Assembly (NCBI RefSeq): GCF_900496995.4
Contig: NC_044016.1
Coordinates: 22,176,932-22,240,931 of the forward strand
Source: Aquila chrysaetos chrysaetos
Taxonomy: Eukaryota > Chordata > Aves > Accipitriformes > Accipitridae
Length of the DNA stretch: 64,000 nt
Direction: 5' to 3'
Part shown: piece by piece, positions 28,801 to 40,900 of the stretch
How positions within the stretch are numbered: position 1 is the first letter of the stretch
Layout: each line of letters starts with the position of its first letter
The notes under the pieces: model-generated
What the model was told of the DNA's origin: nothing
What the model saw: only the letters and a program-made list of their open reading frames with translations
The model's database searches: none
Translations under genes and position numbers: made by a program

Positions 28801-30734
28801 GATGGCCCCAAAGCAGGCTGGAGAAAAGAGGAGAAGGCTTAGAAAGAACTGAAATGGCCATCATACAAAGATCCACTACCCCAAGACAGCCAGGCATAGG
28901 GCACACACAGAGCACTGGGAGCATCCCAACACCTCCTGACAACAGAGGTGCCCACCTCCTGCAGACACCTGCTGCCTTGCAGCCTGGAGGGCCTCCAACC
29001 TGCAAACACCTGGGAAGTCTGCAGTGCAGACAACAGCACCAGCTCCTGCCTTCCTAACTCCTGGGGCCAAAGGGAAGCTGGTTCCTCCCAGGAAGATATA
29101 CCCAACCTGGAGCACAGCCACGAGTGGCACCCACAAGAGAGGAGCTTCTGGTGATTAGGCACCCACAACACAAGGTCTGGGGGCCTGCTCTCACTCTCCC
29201 CACTGGCATTACAGACTAGATGAGAGCCAGGTGGGGGCTCTGGCCTTTGTGAGACCCCTGTCTGTGAGCCAGTGGCCCTGGCACCTACCTTGTTTAGTGC
29301 CAGGCTGAAGGAAGGGGAGGATCTAGATGGGGTAGGCCCCTCCTCCCGACTCCAGCCTGTTGGAGTGGAGAAGGATCCTTTCTCTGGGTAGTTCGGCTCC
29401 ACTGCACGCTTCTGCCCAAGTTTAGCACACAGATGGTGTGGCTGTAATAGCCGTGAACAGGGACTGCTTTCATCCCTCCTGTCCTCTGCACTGCTTTTCC
29501 ATGAAGACAGTGAGTGCTGCTGCCCAGAGGATGTCCCTGCCAGCCCCAGGTCTGTCAGCTGCTGCAGCTTATACTGACACAGATCTACTGCCCTTCTTTC
29601 CAAGGAAAGGAGTTTTTCCTTACTGTCCTTCCTCCCAAGGATGGGTTTCTTTCTTAGTCTGGAAGCTCTCTTAGCCTCCTCAGCACACTTTCTCTGGCAC
29701 GAAGCCTTTCCCAGCCCCTCACATTTCTTTTCTGCTTTTCTTCTGCTTGGGCAAGGGGATCTTTCAGTTGCACGCTTGGTTTTTACCCCTTGCAAGTGAC
29801 CTTCCCCTTGGCCTTCTGGCACAGAGCTTCTGGGGCAAAGGGGAGAGTTCTGGTCTTGTTCTGCTCCCCGGGTCTCGCCCAGCGAGCGCAAGCGGATGGG
29901 ACTCAGCACCCGCTGGGTAATCTCATCCAGGAATTTGGAGAACTGCAGTTTTTCCTCTGTGATCTTCTCCCTGCGCTTGACAGAGTCAGTAGCACTGCTG
30001 CTGCTGTGCTCCAGTGAGCACTTCTCCCTACGGCTGAGGCAGAGCTGAGGATCACCGTACTTTCGTGAGCCACGGCAAAGCGTCTCTACTGAGTGGGACT
30101 TGCGTAAGCTCTCATGGCGTGGGCCTGTCATGTTGGTCTGCTTCAGGATCCCTTTGAGAGGCAGGTGTGTAGAGGAGACCCGAAACTTCCTCGGTGTCAG
30201 GACTTCAGGAGGCTCTTTAAACATAAGCGAGCGTTCCAGGCTTCTGCTCTTGAAAGAGCAAGTGGGATGGTGTCTTTCAACTCCAGGCACCACAACTGTC
30301 TCCATGCTACGGCTCACAAATTTGCTGAGGTGCCCACAACTGCGGTTTGGGCACTGCTTCCCACTTCGCTGCCCCATCTTCCCACCACGTGGAAGTGCTG
30401 GTGAGACAGTCTGGCTCTTGATGTTCAACTCTGCTCTGCACCCTGTCACTTCCTTCTCACTGCTGGACTCCAGGGACCACGATGAGGAGAAGTTCAGGTT
30501 GCAAACCTCAAACCCCTCTGCCTGCTTGAGCTGGCCTGCCTCAGTGTAACTAAACCCTGTTTGCTGGTGCAATGGTGTTAAGCCCTTTGCCACCCGGCAA
30601 GCCGTTACCTGACTCTGCTCAGCCAAGATCACTCCATCCTGGTCATCACGAATGATGGGTACCTCATGGCGGATCTCACGATGCTGCGGGGGTGCCTTGC
30701 GGTAAGGCTTCTTTGATGGAGCTGTGCTCGACAT
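19878..30734 (-). CDS. TJAP1: TJAP1, tight junction-associated protein 1 (PILT)
   Basis: Minus-strand exons in transcript order: 30609-30734 (ATG 30732-30734, A at -3), 27524-27552, 26243-26404, 25531-25597, 23695-23802, 22901-22984 and 19878-21194 (stop 19878-19880). All junctions are GT-AG and keep frame, giving 630 residues; human TJAP1 is about 557. The N-terminus has KKPYRKAPPQHRE. Residues about 43-190 form a long coiled coil (LLQHENEELRRRL, REELEKFKDKFRRLQNSYTA, EMDRKTLDWEIVELTNKLLD). The last exon holds TSVIARVLEKPESLVLNSA, YPTPSPPHPMYPGRKVIEF and NCTYATRQAISLSL, and ends SPKRMGVHHLHRKDSLTQAQ. From the literature, TJAP1 is a peripheral membrane protein of tight junctions and the trans-Golgi that binds the Dlg1 guanylate-kinase domain. 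The bird-like protein has extra serine-rich sequence at about residues 471-544. Introns between exons contain only conflicting short frames. A longer isoform is annotated separately. Confidence 0.97.
29289..30734 (-). CDS. TJAP1: Giant alternative first coding exon of TJAP1 (482 codons)
   Basis: From the TJAP1 ATG the frame runs without a stop through the donor CAG|GTAACG (GT at 30607-30608). It reaches a better donor, AAG|GTAGGT (GT at 29287-29288), giving 1446 bases, exactly 482 codons. Both donors leave phase 0, matching the phase-0 acceptor at 27552, so either form joins correctly. The long form would be about 1070 residues. The 440 added residues are basic and Ser-rich, without membrane segments. 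They include KFKSRSLERSL-like and RKSHSVETL serine/arginine stretches (about 160-220), PLKGILKQ (192-199), the segment KFLDEITQRVLSP (267-279), a Lys/Arg-rich part (320-380) and an amphipathic stretch LERRAVDLCQYKLQQLTDLG (378-397). GILK resembles the SILK-type docking motif for protein phosphatase 1; that is inference. The frame also continues past the second donor to 28839, so plain intron retention is another possibility. I do not recognise the domain. Confidence 0.65.
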
Positions 30735-30767
30735 CCTCCCACCTGCGTGGTTCCGAAAGCGGGTTAC
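30735..30767 (-). other. TJAP1: TJAP1 5' UTR portion of first coding exon and its acceptor
   Basis: On the minus strand a pyrimidine-rich tract (ctctttcttctg) ends at an AG comprising plus positions 30768-30769. This leaves 33 bases of exon before the ATG. A second AG occurs nearer the ATG in cacgcag but has no pyrimidine tract. The 33 bases are an open multiple of three, which matters for the possible upstream exon at 57611. Confidence 0.5.
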
Positions 30768-31054
30768 CTACCAACAGCAGAAAGTGCACAGAAGAAAGAG
30801 TCACAGGCGCTCCATCGAACCCTAGAAGTGACCCAGCAGGAATTCAGCTCCCCTGGAGTCCCAGAGCAGGTCCCCATGCAGAGTGTTAACAGAGCAAGGA
30901 AAGGATGTGGCCACAAGCCTTGAGCGGCAGCTGCAGGAGAGGGAGCAAAATAAGAGGTAGCTGTGTCCTTCTCCCAGCCAGTGAGAGCAGAGAGCTGGCA
31001 CATCCTCTCCCCCCCTCTATACGCGCTCACTCACGTAGTTTGTGTGTGTCCGGA

Positions 31055-31063
31055 TTATATATA
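31055..31063 (-). promoter_or_regulatory. TATA-like box upstream of TJAP1 coding exon
   Basis: The minus strand reads TATATATAA about 320 bases upstream of the TJAP1 ATG, in an otherwise GC-balanced region. About 20 bases further downstream it reads acGTGAGTGAGC. It could serve an alternative, tissue-specific TJAP1 promoter nearer than the CpG island at 57 kb. Motif only; no start site is proven. Confidence 0.3.
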
Positions 31064-34000
31064 GCAAACGAGAACAGACCTCACAGCAGCATATTGATTA
31101 GGCTCTTTAGGAAAGGCCTTTTCCAATATGGAAAGTGCAAGCCTTACAGGCAGCAGTGACAGCTGGAGCAGGAGTTATTGATCATGTGCTGTCACTGTCA
31201 GCAGGGACTATGTGGGAGGAGACTCCAGCCATTAAAGAGCCCAAACCCAGAAGTTTTTGGCTTACACTAGAACACCAATGGAACAGACCACAGGAGGCTT
31301 GTCAGGAGGAGATATCATACCATTACAACTGCTCACTTCTGTCAGAAAAGACAAAGACCACACCCAAGTCACAGGTGGCATCAAATTAGGGGGAAATGCC
31401 ATTGACACTGATACCTAAGGCCAGATTTTGCAACATGCAGCAGTACCACTAGCAGAAAGACCAGATTAATCCCTTTACCCCAGCTGCGCTGGGCAGGCTT
31501 CTTCCTGCTGCAGGAGTAGTAGTAGTACAAGAGCGAAAAATGGGGTAGAAGGAAAGCAACTATCTTGTACACATGGAAGAATCTCCTTCCTTTCCACTTT
31601 GGGACTGCAGCAGTGGGCAGGAAGACTTCCCCCCAAGCAGCCAGGATTTCAGCCACCCTATTGGACACAAGACAGCTCAGAGATACCAAGCAGTCCCTGC
31701 AGAGCCCGATACCAGACTTTCCCCGATGACAACATATGCATTGTTCATAGTCCCCCTATATTTGGGGTAAGCACCCACTTCTCCTTCCCTTTCCCTTGCT
31801 GGATCCTAACGCTGATCAAGCCTAGCATCTCTGATATCCTCAGCGCCTGACCTGCAGCACTTCAAAGTGCAGGACCTGCCTCAACTCAGATCACCCTCTC
31901 CTCTCTTCTACAGGCAGGGCCATTTGACTCCCATTCACCTTCAAGGCAGTCAATGTATACCACTGGGTCAGCGACCTAGCAGACTTCACTTGCTTTGCAT
32001 TTAGGCCAGTGGAGTTTTAGAAGTTAAGTGTCTAAATGGAGCCCCAAGAATTCTCTCCAATTCTTAACCACTCTTGCCTAGCTGCGTCTTCTTGACACTT
32101 AGAACGAGTCCCCTGGGAGGACTGGCAAGTGTGAGGTGTATGCACCAAGCACAGAGTGGCTCCAAGCCACAGCAGGCTTTACACTTCACAGGAACATTTG
32201 CAAGTTATCCTCCACTCTGCTAAAAACACAGACTCACAAAAGTTTCTCACACCTTTCCACAGACATGAGCAACTTCCTAGGACTAACTTGTAAATCTCCA
32301 CCATCAGAATGCTGGAAAGCCCCTTGCTGCAGTCATTCCCTCAAGGTCCCTTCTCCTAAAAAGACTCAAGTAGGTGAAGAGAACTCTAATACTTTAGAAA
32401 AATCACATCCAGCATGCCAAATGCACTTTCCATTGCATCCCCAAGCAAAACAGATGGGTCTGGCTTGCTGGGAAGACATTTCTCTTCTTGAAAGAGGAAT
32501 GCTGAAATCCTGACCAGAAGCATGTTTGTCAACACCCCACCATCAAACAGGTGGTCTAGGGGACTCTTCTGTCAATTCCTGTCAGGCTAAGGACAGGAGA
32601 TGTGCATGGAGATATTCCAACCTGAAATCACAATCATTTCGCTAACCCACAAAGACCTCAGCACTTACCAGCCTGGGCTCAAATTCGAAGCCTCATGAAG
32701 CAGGAACACTCACTCAAGATGCCCTGAAGAAGAGAAACAAATAGCTTAGCATCCATCAAAACAGCCAGTTTGAAATCTCACCCCATAAATATATAAGGAA
32801 TAGGGAACATTTATAACCAACAACGATCCAATGGTCATCTCACTCCTCATACCTGCCCCAACCCACATCAGATCTTCTGAAAGTAAATGAAATTACTTAG
32901 GATAGGTGGGCCACATAGCCCAGCAAGAGCTGGAAAGGCACCTGGAAAGGACATGTCCAAAGCACTCAGGCAACTGGGACCACACAAACTCAAAATTCAT
33001 GAAGCAATAGCCTCAAGGGAACCTTGGTTCCAGGAAGGACTAAACAAACCTCCTGTGAAATGGGACCCTCCCAGCTAATCTTCCCTGCTACTACAGAGGG
33101 ATGCTAACTGTGAAGCCTTTAGTACAGAAGCTTGGTAACGCTAACAATTACCTCACTTGTCCTTTTAAATCAGTGCTTCTCACCTACAAATGAGCCAGCA
33201 ATTATCAGACTCTTGTTTGAGCCAAAACATTAAGTCCTTATGCCTACAGCTGTGATAACCCACACCTCCAGGAGAGAGGAAGGCAAGCTACTCTCTGACT
33301 TCCAGCAAGCAGCATGCCATGCTCTACCGTGCTGCTAACAGGCTTCTGTAAAATAGTGTCCAGCCAACCAGGGATACAACACAAGTTCAGAAACAACCTG
33401 CCTCTCTGTTCAAAGCCCAGGGTACCCATCGCTACAAGAAAAGAATTGGGGTGATCTGGGAGCCATCTCTAAGAGCATAGCTCAGTGGCCATCACTCTGC
33501 CACTGGCACGAGAGAGACTGCATTGGAGCCTTCCCTTCCCTGATGCACTTCTGCTGCTGTGCTGCTTTTTCCCTGTCAATGGCACCAAGTCCTGTGAGGC
33601 AGGACAGGAGCACAGGGTGTGGAGCAGTTGTACATACAGTGGGAGACCCAGATTGAAGGTGAATGGCACCGACAGGCAACCAGGACCACACAAACTCAAG
33701 CTTTGCCAAAACAAACTGAAGAGATGCCCTAGTGCTGGCCCTGCCCCAACAAGCTGTCTGGTCCCTTTCATTGCTACAATGCTATAGTCAGGTCTTGACT
33801 AGCACAGGAAAAAAACAGCTTCACTACAGCATAACTGCTCTGTGGGGCAAACTGTAAAGTACAGGGGGAGAAAGAAAGAGAGAGGGAGAACGTGCACCTC
33901 CAGGAAGGAACCAGGCCAGCATAGTTTGAATCTGCTTTTCCACCAACTCCCAGCAGGAGCTCATTCAGCATCAAGGCAAAACCACCAGCCACATGGGCTG

Positions 34001-37000
34001 GCAGACAAGCAGAGGCTTCCAGGAACAGCTGCATCCATGGGTCCATGCATGTTTCCACTGCAGAGGTGTCAGAACGAACATGCCAAAGGCCTCCCTGTCT
34101 CTCGGCACACAGATCCTCAGGCTCAAACAGGACTGTCCTGCTTCCTACCCCAGAGCCAGCAACGATGCTACCTGCCATCTCACCCCACCTACCTGGAAAA
34201 GGTACCGGGATTTGAAACCTACCCTCATGATCTGAGAATTTCCAGAGACACTTAAATACTCACAGTGCCTCCAGGCAACTTTCCCTCAAACAAGGACTTA
34301 CAGATCCAAAGTGACGACATGTCCAAACATTTCTGGCCACTTGTCTCCGAATCAGCTCTCCCCTGTCAGCACCCAGCAGCATCTGGCCAACAGCTCCTGA
34401 AACATGAGAAAGGAAACTTGGTGTCAGTCACCTATCAGCACAACACATGGAAACAGACAGGCATGCGCAGAGCAACTCACGGCCAGGTGCCAGGGCAGGA
34501 GTCAGCAGCAAACTGCTGCAGCATCAGGCTACTATCTAATGCCAGGACTCTCCAGTGAAATAAGCCCCTTGTCTTCACTGTGTCCCAGAAAAGGAAGGTC
34601 TTTTAACCATCTCTCCACTGAGCGGGATGCCTGTGCAGACCAGTAACTGACCTCTGAAAGGCAGCTGTTTTTTCTAGATAGCTCCAGGGGTCACTGCTTC
34701 CCCACCTGCATTCTTGTCCAACACCAGGAATCCAGCCTCTGTCATCCTGGTCCAACCACCCTGCCACACCAACCTAATTTTGTTCTGCAGACTTCCCCGT
34801 GCTGAAAAGCACAGTTAAGCCCTCCTTGCCTACAGTACCTGAGTATCCTTTGCTACCACAGAGAGAGAATCCCAAGGTGGCTCAATTCATCACACCTCCA
34901 TTCAGAGAGGAGCAGATACTCTCTGCAGAATAGACGGACCTTGTGCTCCAAAGCAGAAACTGATATAGGTAATACCCAGAAATAGAAGGCAGCACAAATT
35001 CTGCTCACCACGTTATTGACAACAAGCTCCTCAGAGAGAGGCCTGTGAAGTCCACATTCTGACTACCCTGGAGAAGCTCAGCTTTAGCCTGGAGCTACAG
35101 CAGGAGGTAGCTCTTCAGCTATTCTAATTAGCACTGTTATAGAACAGAAAACTTAACCTCTTGGTTCCTTTTATCTGCCCTTTCCATCTCTGTTCCTTAA
35201 CATTCACAGTCCTCTTCCTAGCAGGCTATCGTCTGCAGTAGCTCCAATTCTACTGTCTTCTAGCTACTACCCACTGTAGTTCCAGTCTCATTTCTAAGCT
35301 CACTGAATTCTAAGCTAACTGACCAGAGTTACAGCTACTGGAATGGCTCATCGAGGGCTACAAGGCTTGGGCTCACACTGATCAGCATCAGCAATAGTCA
35401 CATCTTCCAGGCAAACAGACATGAACACACAGTCAGAAGACTGCAGTGGAAACCTAACAATTTCCTTTGTTAATGCAAAAAGCTGAGGATTCCTCCACCC
35501 TCTCACAAAGACAAAAAACACACAACCTCTTTCCTCTTCACAGCAAGGATGTGCAGCAACAGTGACTGAGTGCAGCTGCACAGGCAGTATACAAGCTTGA
35601 CTCTAGCTGTTTTTACCAGAGAGCTTCACTCAGTGTAAAATCCACTTGCAGAGCAGCTATGTTCTCTGTGTGATCTCAGAAAGGCAAAACCTTTACCACA
35701 CATCAGAAACAGATGTGATCTAGCACAGAATTGCTTAAGACTATTCTGTACAGAGCCCACAGAACTAACAGCCACTTGGCATGCATGCAAAACCACAACA
35801 CTACCTGTTAGCATCACTTTGCCTCCAGTAACAAGGAAGAGGTCTGTAGCATATAAAAAATGGTCCAAAAAGGAACCCTTTGGACAAAAAGGGAAAGCAC
35901 AAAAAAAAAAACCCAAAAAACACCCCCAAAAAAACCACCCCAAACAAACAATATTTGTAGGCACCTACTGCCTTCCTGATACTTGGCAAGTCCCTTGAGG
36001 GCTGAGGTAGCCAATACATAGCTTTGGTTCTAGGATGCACGCAGTTCCTGCCTGCTTGCTGTTGCAGTAGCTGAACATTCCCTGCAAAGAAGCAGAGGAC
36101 TTGCAGGGTTTTCCTCATCATCACCTTTTCTTGTGTTGCCTTTTCTGACCTTATAAAACAGCCTGCTTACCAGTGTTCAGGGCAGCAGTCTCCCTTCCTC
36201 AACAGAAAACAGGTGATTATGTTGCAGACAATGTTTCTTATTTCAGGCAGTGTCATCTTTCCAGCCTTTTCCTCTTAAAAGCAGCATTTCTTTAACCTTG
36301 CTTTTTATTCAGGAAGATAAACTTGTGTGACAGAGAAAATGCATTCCATAACACAGTCACAGTCACATTTGTTTCTAATGCAACACTACAGAAACATTCA
36401 CTGGCTATCACAGAGTCAGTGTACCCCAAAAAACTCCAAATGCAATACCCACATGTAAAAAAATGCTGCTACTGTCCTGTGCCATATATCTGATCACCAC
36501 AGCTAACCCAGAATTTTCACTCTGTGTGGGCCAACCTATACTCCAAATGCATATCCAATACAGCTCATTGGCACATCCTGCTTTAGGAGGCAACAGTGTC
36601 TGTTCACTGGCATCATGAGAAGCAAAAGCAACAGAGATTTGTCCAGTTGCCTTCCTGTGCTTACAGATAGAGGCAACCTTAGCCTCCATGTGTCTCAAGC
36701 CAGACTATGTGAGAAGCTGCTGCAGTAAGCCTGATCAAGACAACTAATCAGCAAGATGGATGATTCAATAACTGCATCAAGAGGTCTTGTCCAGGACAGA
36801 CAAACAAGCTGTGTGAAGTTAAAAGCAGCACCTGTAGACTGCTGGTGCTGAGTACAATGGAAAAGGACTGCAAGGTTATTAAAGGACACTTTAACATTTA
36901 ATGAGCGAGATCTTTTCATTCAGAGAAGGCATCTCAATTAAAAGTATGTTCAGATCCATTCTGCTGCTGGCTGTTTTGAAGCTCATTTTAAAATAAAAGG

Positions 37001-37923
37001 ATGACACCTCCTAGGGCAGGAACTTGCATCTCAGTTCTGCTTCTACGTTAATGCTCACGATTCAGATCTGAGTAATAGCATTATAGTGACTCTTGGATTA
37101 AAATTGAGTTTCAGGAGGATTATTGCTCATTCCTGCTTTTCCATACCAATTAACCTTGACTGTTAGGCAGAAACCTCTGTTCCCTGCATGGGAACAATTT
37201 CAAGAGCTATCAAAAAAAAGGGATCAGGCTAGCTGTTGAACAACAGTCCATGCAACAAGCCCTACTTAACACCTAACGTATTTCCAAAGAAAATGAAATC
37301 CCTAGACTCTACAGTCTTACATAGTTCTTGTTGAATGTAAATACCACCGGGCATATCATGTGTCTGTCATACCCATCGCACCCTGCAGAAGTCTCTTAAA
37401 AGTAATCAGAATCACGCTTTTCTTACAGGCCCACTCCCTCCTTCCACAATACAAAGATCCCAGTCCCCCTAATTCAGTTGAACTCCATATCCTTACGTAT
37501 GCATTTTATTATCTATTCTTTTTGCTGTGTTAAGCGTAGCTTAGCTTCCCCAACTGTTTTATAAAAGCCAGGACAGATCAGCATTGCCCAAGAAACACTA
37601 ACGTCGCTAACATGTAACTGGAATAGAATGCAACAGCTGATTAACATCTGAACAGGAACAGGACAGGAAGCAAGGACCCGAATCCAATCCCCAGAAGGAA
37701 TGTTAATGGCGAATAAAAATACCCAGGGGAGATTTTGACCAGGAAATGAACACTAGCTTTCTAATGCATACAAAAGCACAGAACCACCTTTATGGCTACA
37801 TCTGAAATTGCACAAGAACCAGCTTGGCAAAAGGTCATTTGCCAAGTTACCTTTACTACCGACAGCTACATCGGGGGCTAATGACAGCTTCTCATCTGGA
37901 AATGCTGACACACCACAAGCCTG

Positions 37924-37979
37924 TTTAGTTTGTTCAGTGATCCTGTTAGCTTGATCTCTTTAGTTTGTTCAGTGATCCT
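37924..37979. repeat. 21-bp direct repeat, period 35
   Basis: tttagtttgttcagtgatcct occurs at 37924-37944 and again at 37959-37979, separated by 14 bases. It is probably a local duplication within the TJAP1 intron. Confidence 0.9.
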
Positions 37980-40900
37980 TTCAACTCTCACAAGGTGGTT
38001 TAGGCTACAAAATTCCAGAGCTTCTTCGTCTTTGCACCTTGTGTTTCATGTCCTTCCCCACTCTGTCTTCTTACCTGTGTCCTTTTAAGATCCTCCATGG
38101 GAAGACTTTTGGAGCATGTTTCTCAGATATTTAAAGAGATGTATACTAGGCCATTAGAAAACAACTGATGAAGATCAGAACTCTCTAAAGTTCCTGAAAA
38201 TAACTGTCTGGGCCCTGACAGAAAAAGCAAATCTTGATACTGTTAACAACATGTATCTGGCAAAAAGCTGGTAGATCACATGAGGAAAATCTGGGAGCCA
38301 TGGCCTTAAACTTTCTCAAACACAAGCTAGGGAACAGCTACAGCAAGCAAACATTTGAAGAGAAGTGAAGGAGGGAGTGGGTGAACATTTCGGTAGAAAA
38401 TCAATATGTAGGAATTCCCTTCCCAGACCTCTGTCAGCTCCTGTGCTGTGTAGGAGGGGAAGAAAAAGGGGAAAAAAAAAAAATCATACATAACCTTCCT
38501 AGAGCATAAAATCAAAAGGCATTTACCTAGGACAAGGCAGGAACAGCTTAAATTCTTCAACCACTGAGAAGCGGACTCTCAGCCCCTGTAAGTATTCCCT
38601 AAGTCTCATACAACACCCAGCAATTAATATCAGCAGCCCTCTTGTTTCAGCCTTTGGTTTCAGAAGTTCTGCAAAAACTACAGTCTCTAGCTCCTCAGTG
38701 CCAGGGACTGAATGTCACTGAGCCATCCCTCTAGCAGAGAATATAGCAATGCTCCATTACTGCCACCTATATACTTGCCTCAATACGCTCTCCAACAGAT
38801 CCCCTCTATATGAGTTGCAGTGACACACAGATGGTTAACACACTATGCAGCATCTACACAGCCAGACAATGGAGCAGAGCATGTTATTTACATTATTTAC
38901 AGAGGACAGATGGACAAGCTGTTGCAGTGACCCAGCCTACAGAGCATCTGCAATGTTGAGGAGGTGTTAAGTCCAGCTCTGATGCTTGCAGGTGCTGAAA
39001 TTTCAAGCTCTGCCTAGCTGCAGAAAAGCCCAGCTCAAACCTGCTCAGCCATCTGAAATATTTTGAAACATTAAACATTTGCAAAAGTTTTGAGATGTTG
39101 CTTTTGCTGCATACACAGCACACTAACCAAGTGTGCAGGCACTTTTATTGGCAGGCTGAGGAGGAACCTTAAAATAAATAATATTTCAGGGGTTTCACAT
39201 CTGTTCTAGACAAGAAAAAGCCTAATTTATAAGAAGGAGCAATCTACTTTAAACAAACACTATGGCTAAGAACGACCAAGTTGTACAAAGGCTTACAATG
39301 ATCAGTTCGCCCATCCTCCTCCAACATGCACCACAACAGGCTCTTTCATTCCACAATCACATGGCTGCAGCCAAACATGACATACTGTTCAGCAAGTAAT
39401 AAAAAGGATCAGCTTTTTCCCCAAGGTCTTGTCTACATATACACTGTACTACATTAAATTAACTTAGAAAATAATGTTAAGCAGTATAACCCTCCTGGGT
39501 AAATGTTCTTAATTCAGTTTAAGAGCACTTTACATTGAATCAACTTAAGTTAAATAGATACAAGACACAAACTAAATTAAGGATGCCTATACAAGAATGC
39601 TGCACTAATATAATCACAGCTGTTTCTAATCTGATTAAGTTAAATCAGTACAACTTTCCTGCAATGGCAAAATCCTTACCAATATTGAAGTTAACCCTTT
39701 TTTGCCCTTTAGTACTTCCAAAGAAGGTTTTGCTGGGATTTATGGTGATTTTTTTTTCTTCCAAAAAACCCAGAGTGACCTCTCTCTCTCAGAATCAATA
39801 AAAGCTAACCACACTACACAAGGTATATTAAGGTATTAAAGGTATTGACATTTATATGACTTCAAAGTTTTACTACTCCTATGCCAATTAAAAAGCATAA
39901 TAATGCTCAGACCAGCATGGCATAACAGTTTCTATACTCTCCCCAAGCAAGAGGGGAAGTATGACTACAAATATTTGCACCGTACTCTCCTTTCCATACA
40001 CCCACGCAGCTTTTGCTTGCTGATGTCCAACATACCTGGAGCAGTTCAGACACCAGGAAGGCAACGTTCCCCACTCACTCATTCCTAAGGGTATGGCTCA
40101 CCAACAGCTTATCTGAGCAAACTGGAGTGTGGAGTTAGAGCACGTTATCTAACTGCCCCCAGGCATGGTCTTATAACTGCCCCTCTTCCACCAAAATACG
40201 AAGTTATCTTGCTAACTGTGGGGTAAGCACATACACAAAACAAGCCTGAGGTCACAGACCTAATGTGCTACAAATCCACACTCTAAAATCACCTCTCATC
40301 TCCTCAGTTCCCACAGCATTTCCCCTTGAAACGTATTTGTCAAAATTAAATTCCAGCAATTCCAAAATTACAGGGGTTTTTTCCATTCCTCATTCAAAAC
40401 TATCTGAACTGTTCTTCCTGAATATGAAGACTTACTTTATCTTAATTCTTTTGGTACTCTCACTTTCATCTCTACCTGCTTCTTCAATCAGGTCTCTTTG
40501 AGCTCATTCCAACCTTCCTCACAACCATCACCCTCTCCTCACTGCTGCCTTCTACTGCTGTCTCTGAGCTACCATACACAGAACTAAGTTCCTCTTCAGT
40601 ACAAGTTTTCCATATTCAGCATGGAAAGACAATAGCAAGAATCCTCTCAAAGCCCCTTGCAGAGAACTAAATCCCTCACTGGCCTGCAGAAACTAAATTG
40701 TGCCACAACTCTGAACAACGTGGTGAGCTGTCACTTCAGCTGAGCACCAGCAGCAGCCGTGAAATCAACCAGAGTTGTAAGTCCATTTAATTTATTATTT
40801 TTTTGAAAGAGCTATTCTGAAGCCCTGATCACATGGCAACATGGGCTGTACACAAAGGAGTTCAGTTGCTAAGGGAACCACACTTCCACATTTTCTGTTT

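Noticed and set aside
28839..29288. Continuation of the TJAP1 frame beyond the second donor (150 codons)
   Set aside because: Runs past a strong donor. The peptide (CGCHSWLCSRLGISSWE...) loses the basic/Ser composition and looks like intron read-through rather than part of the exon.
34730..34790. Short tggtccaaccaccctgcc segment resembling part of a CR1 element
   Set aside because: Match is under 20 bases and the typical CR1 3' end with its short tandem repeats is absent.
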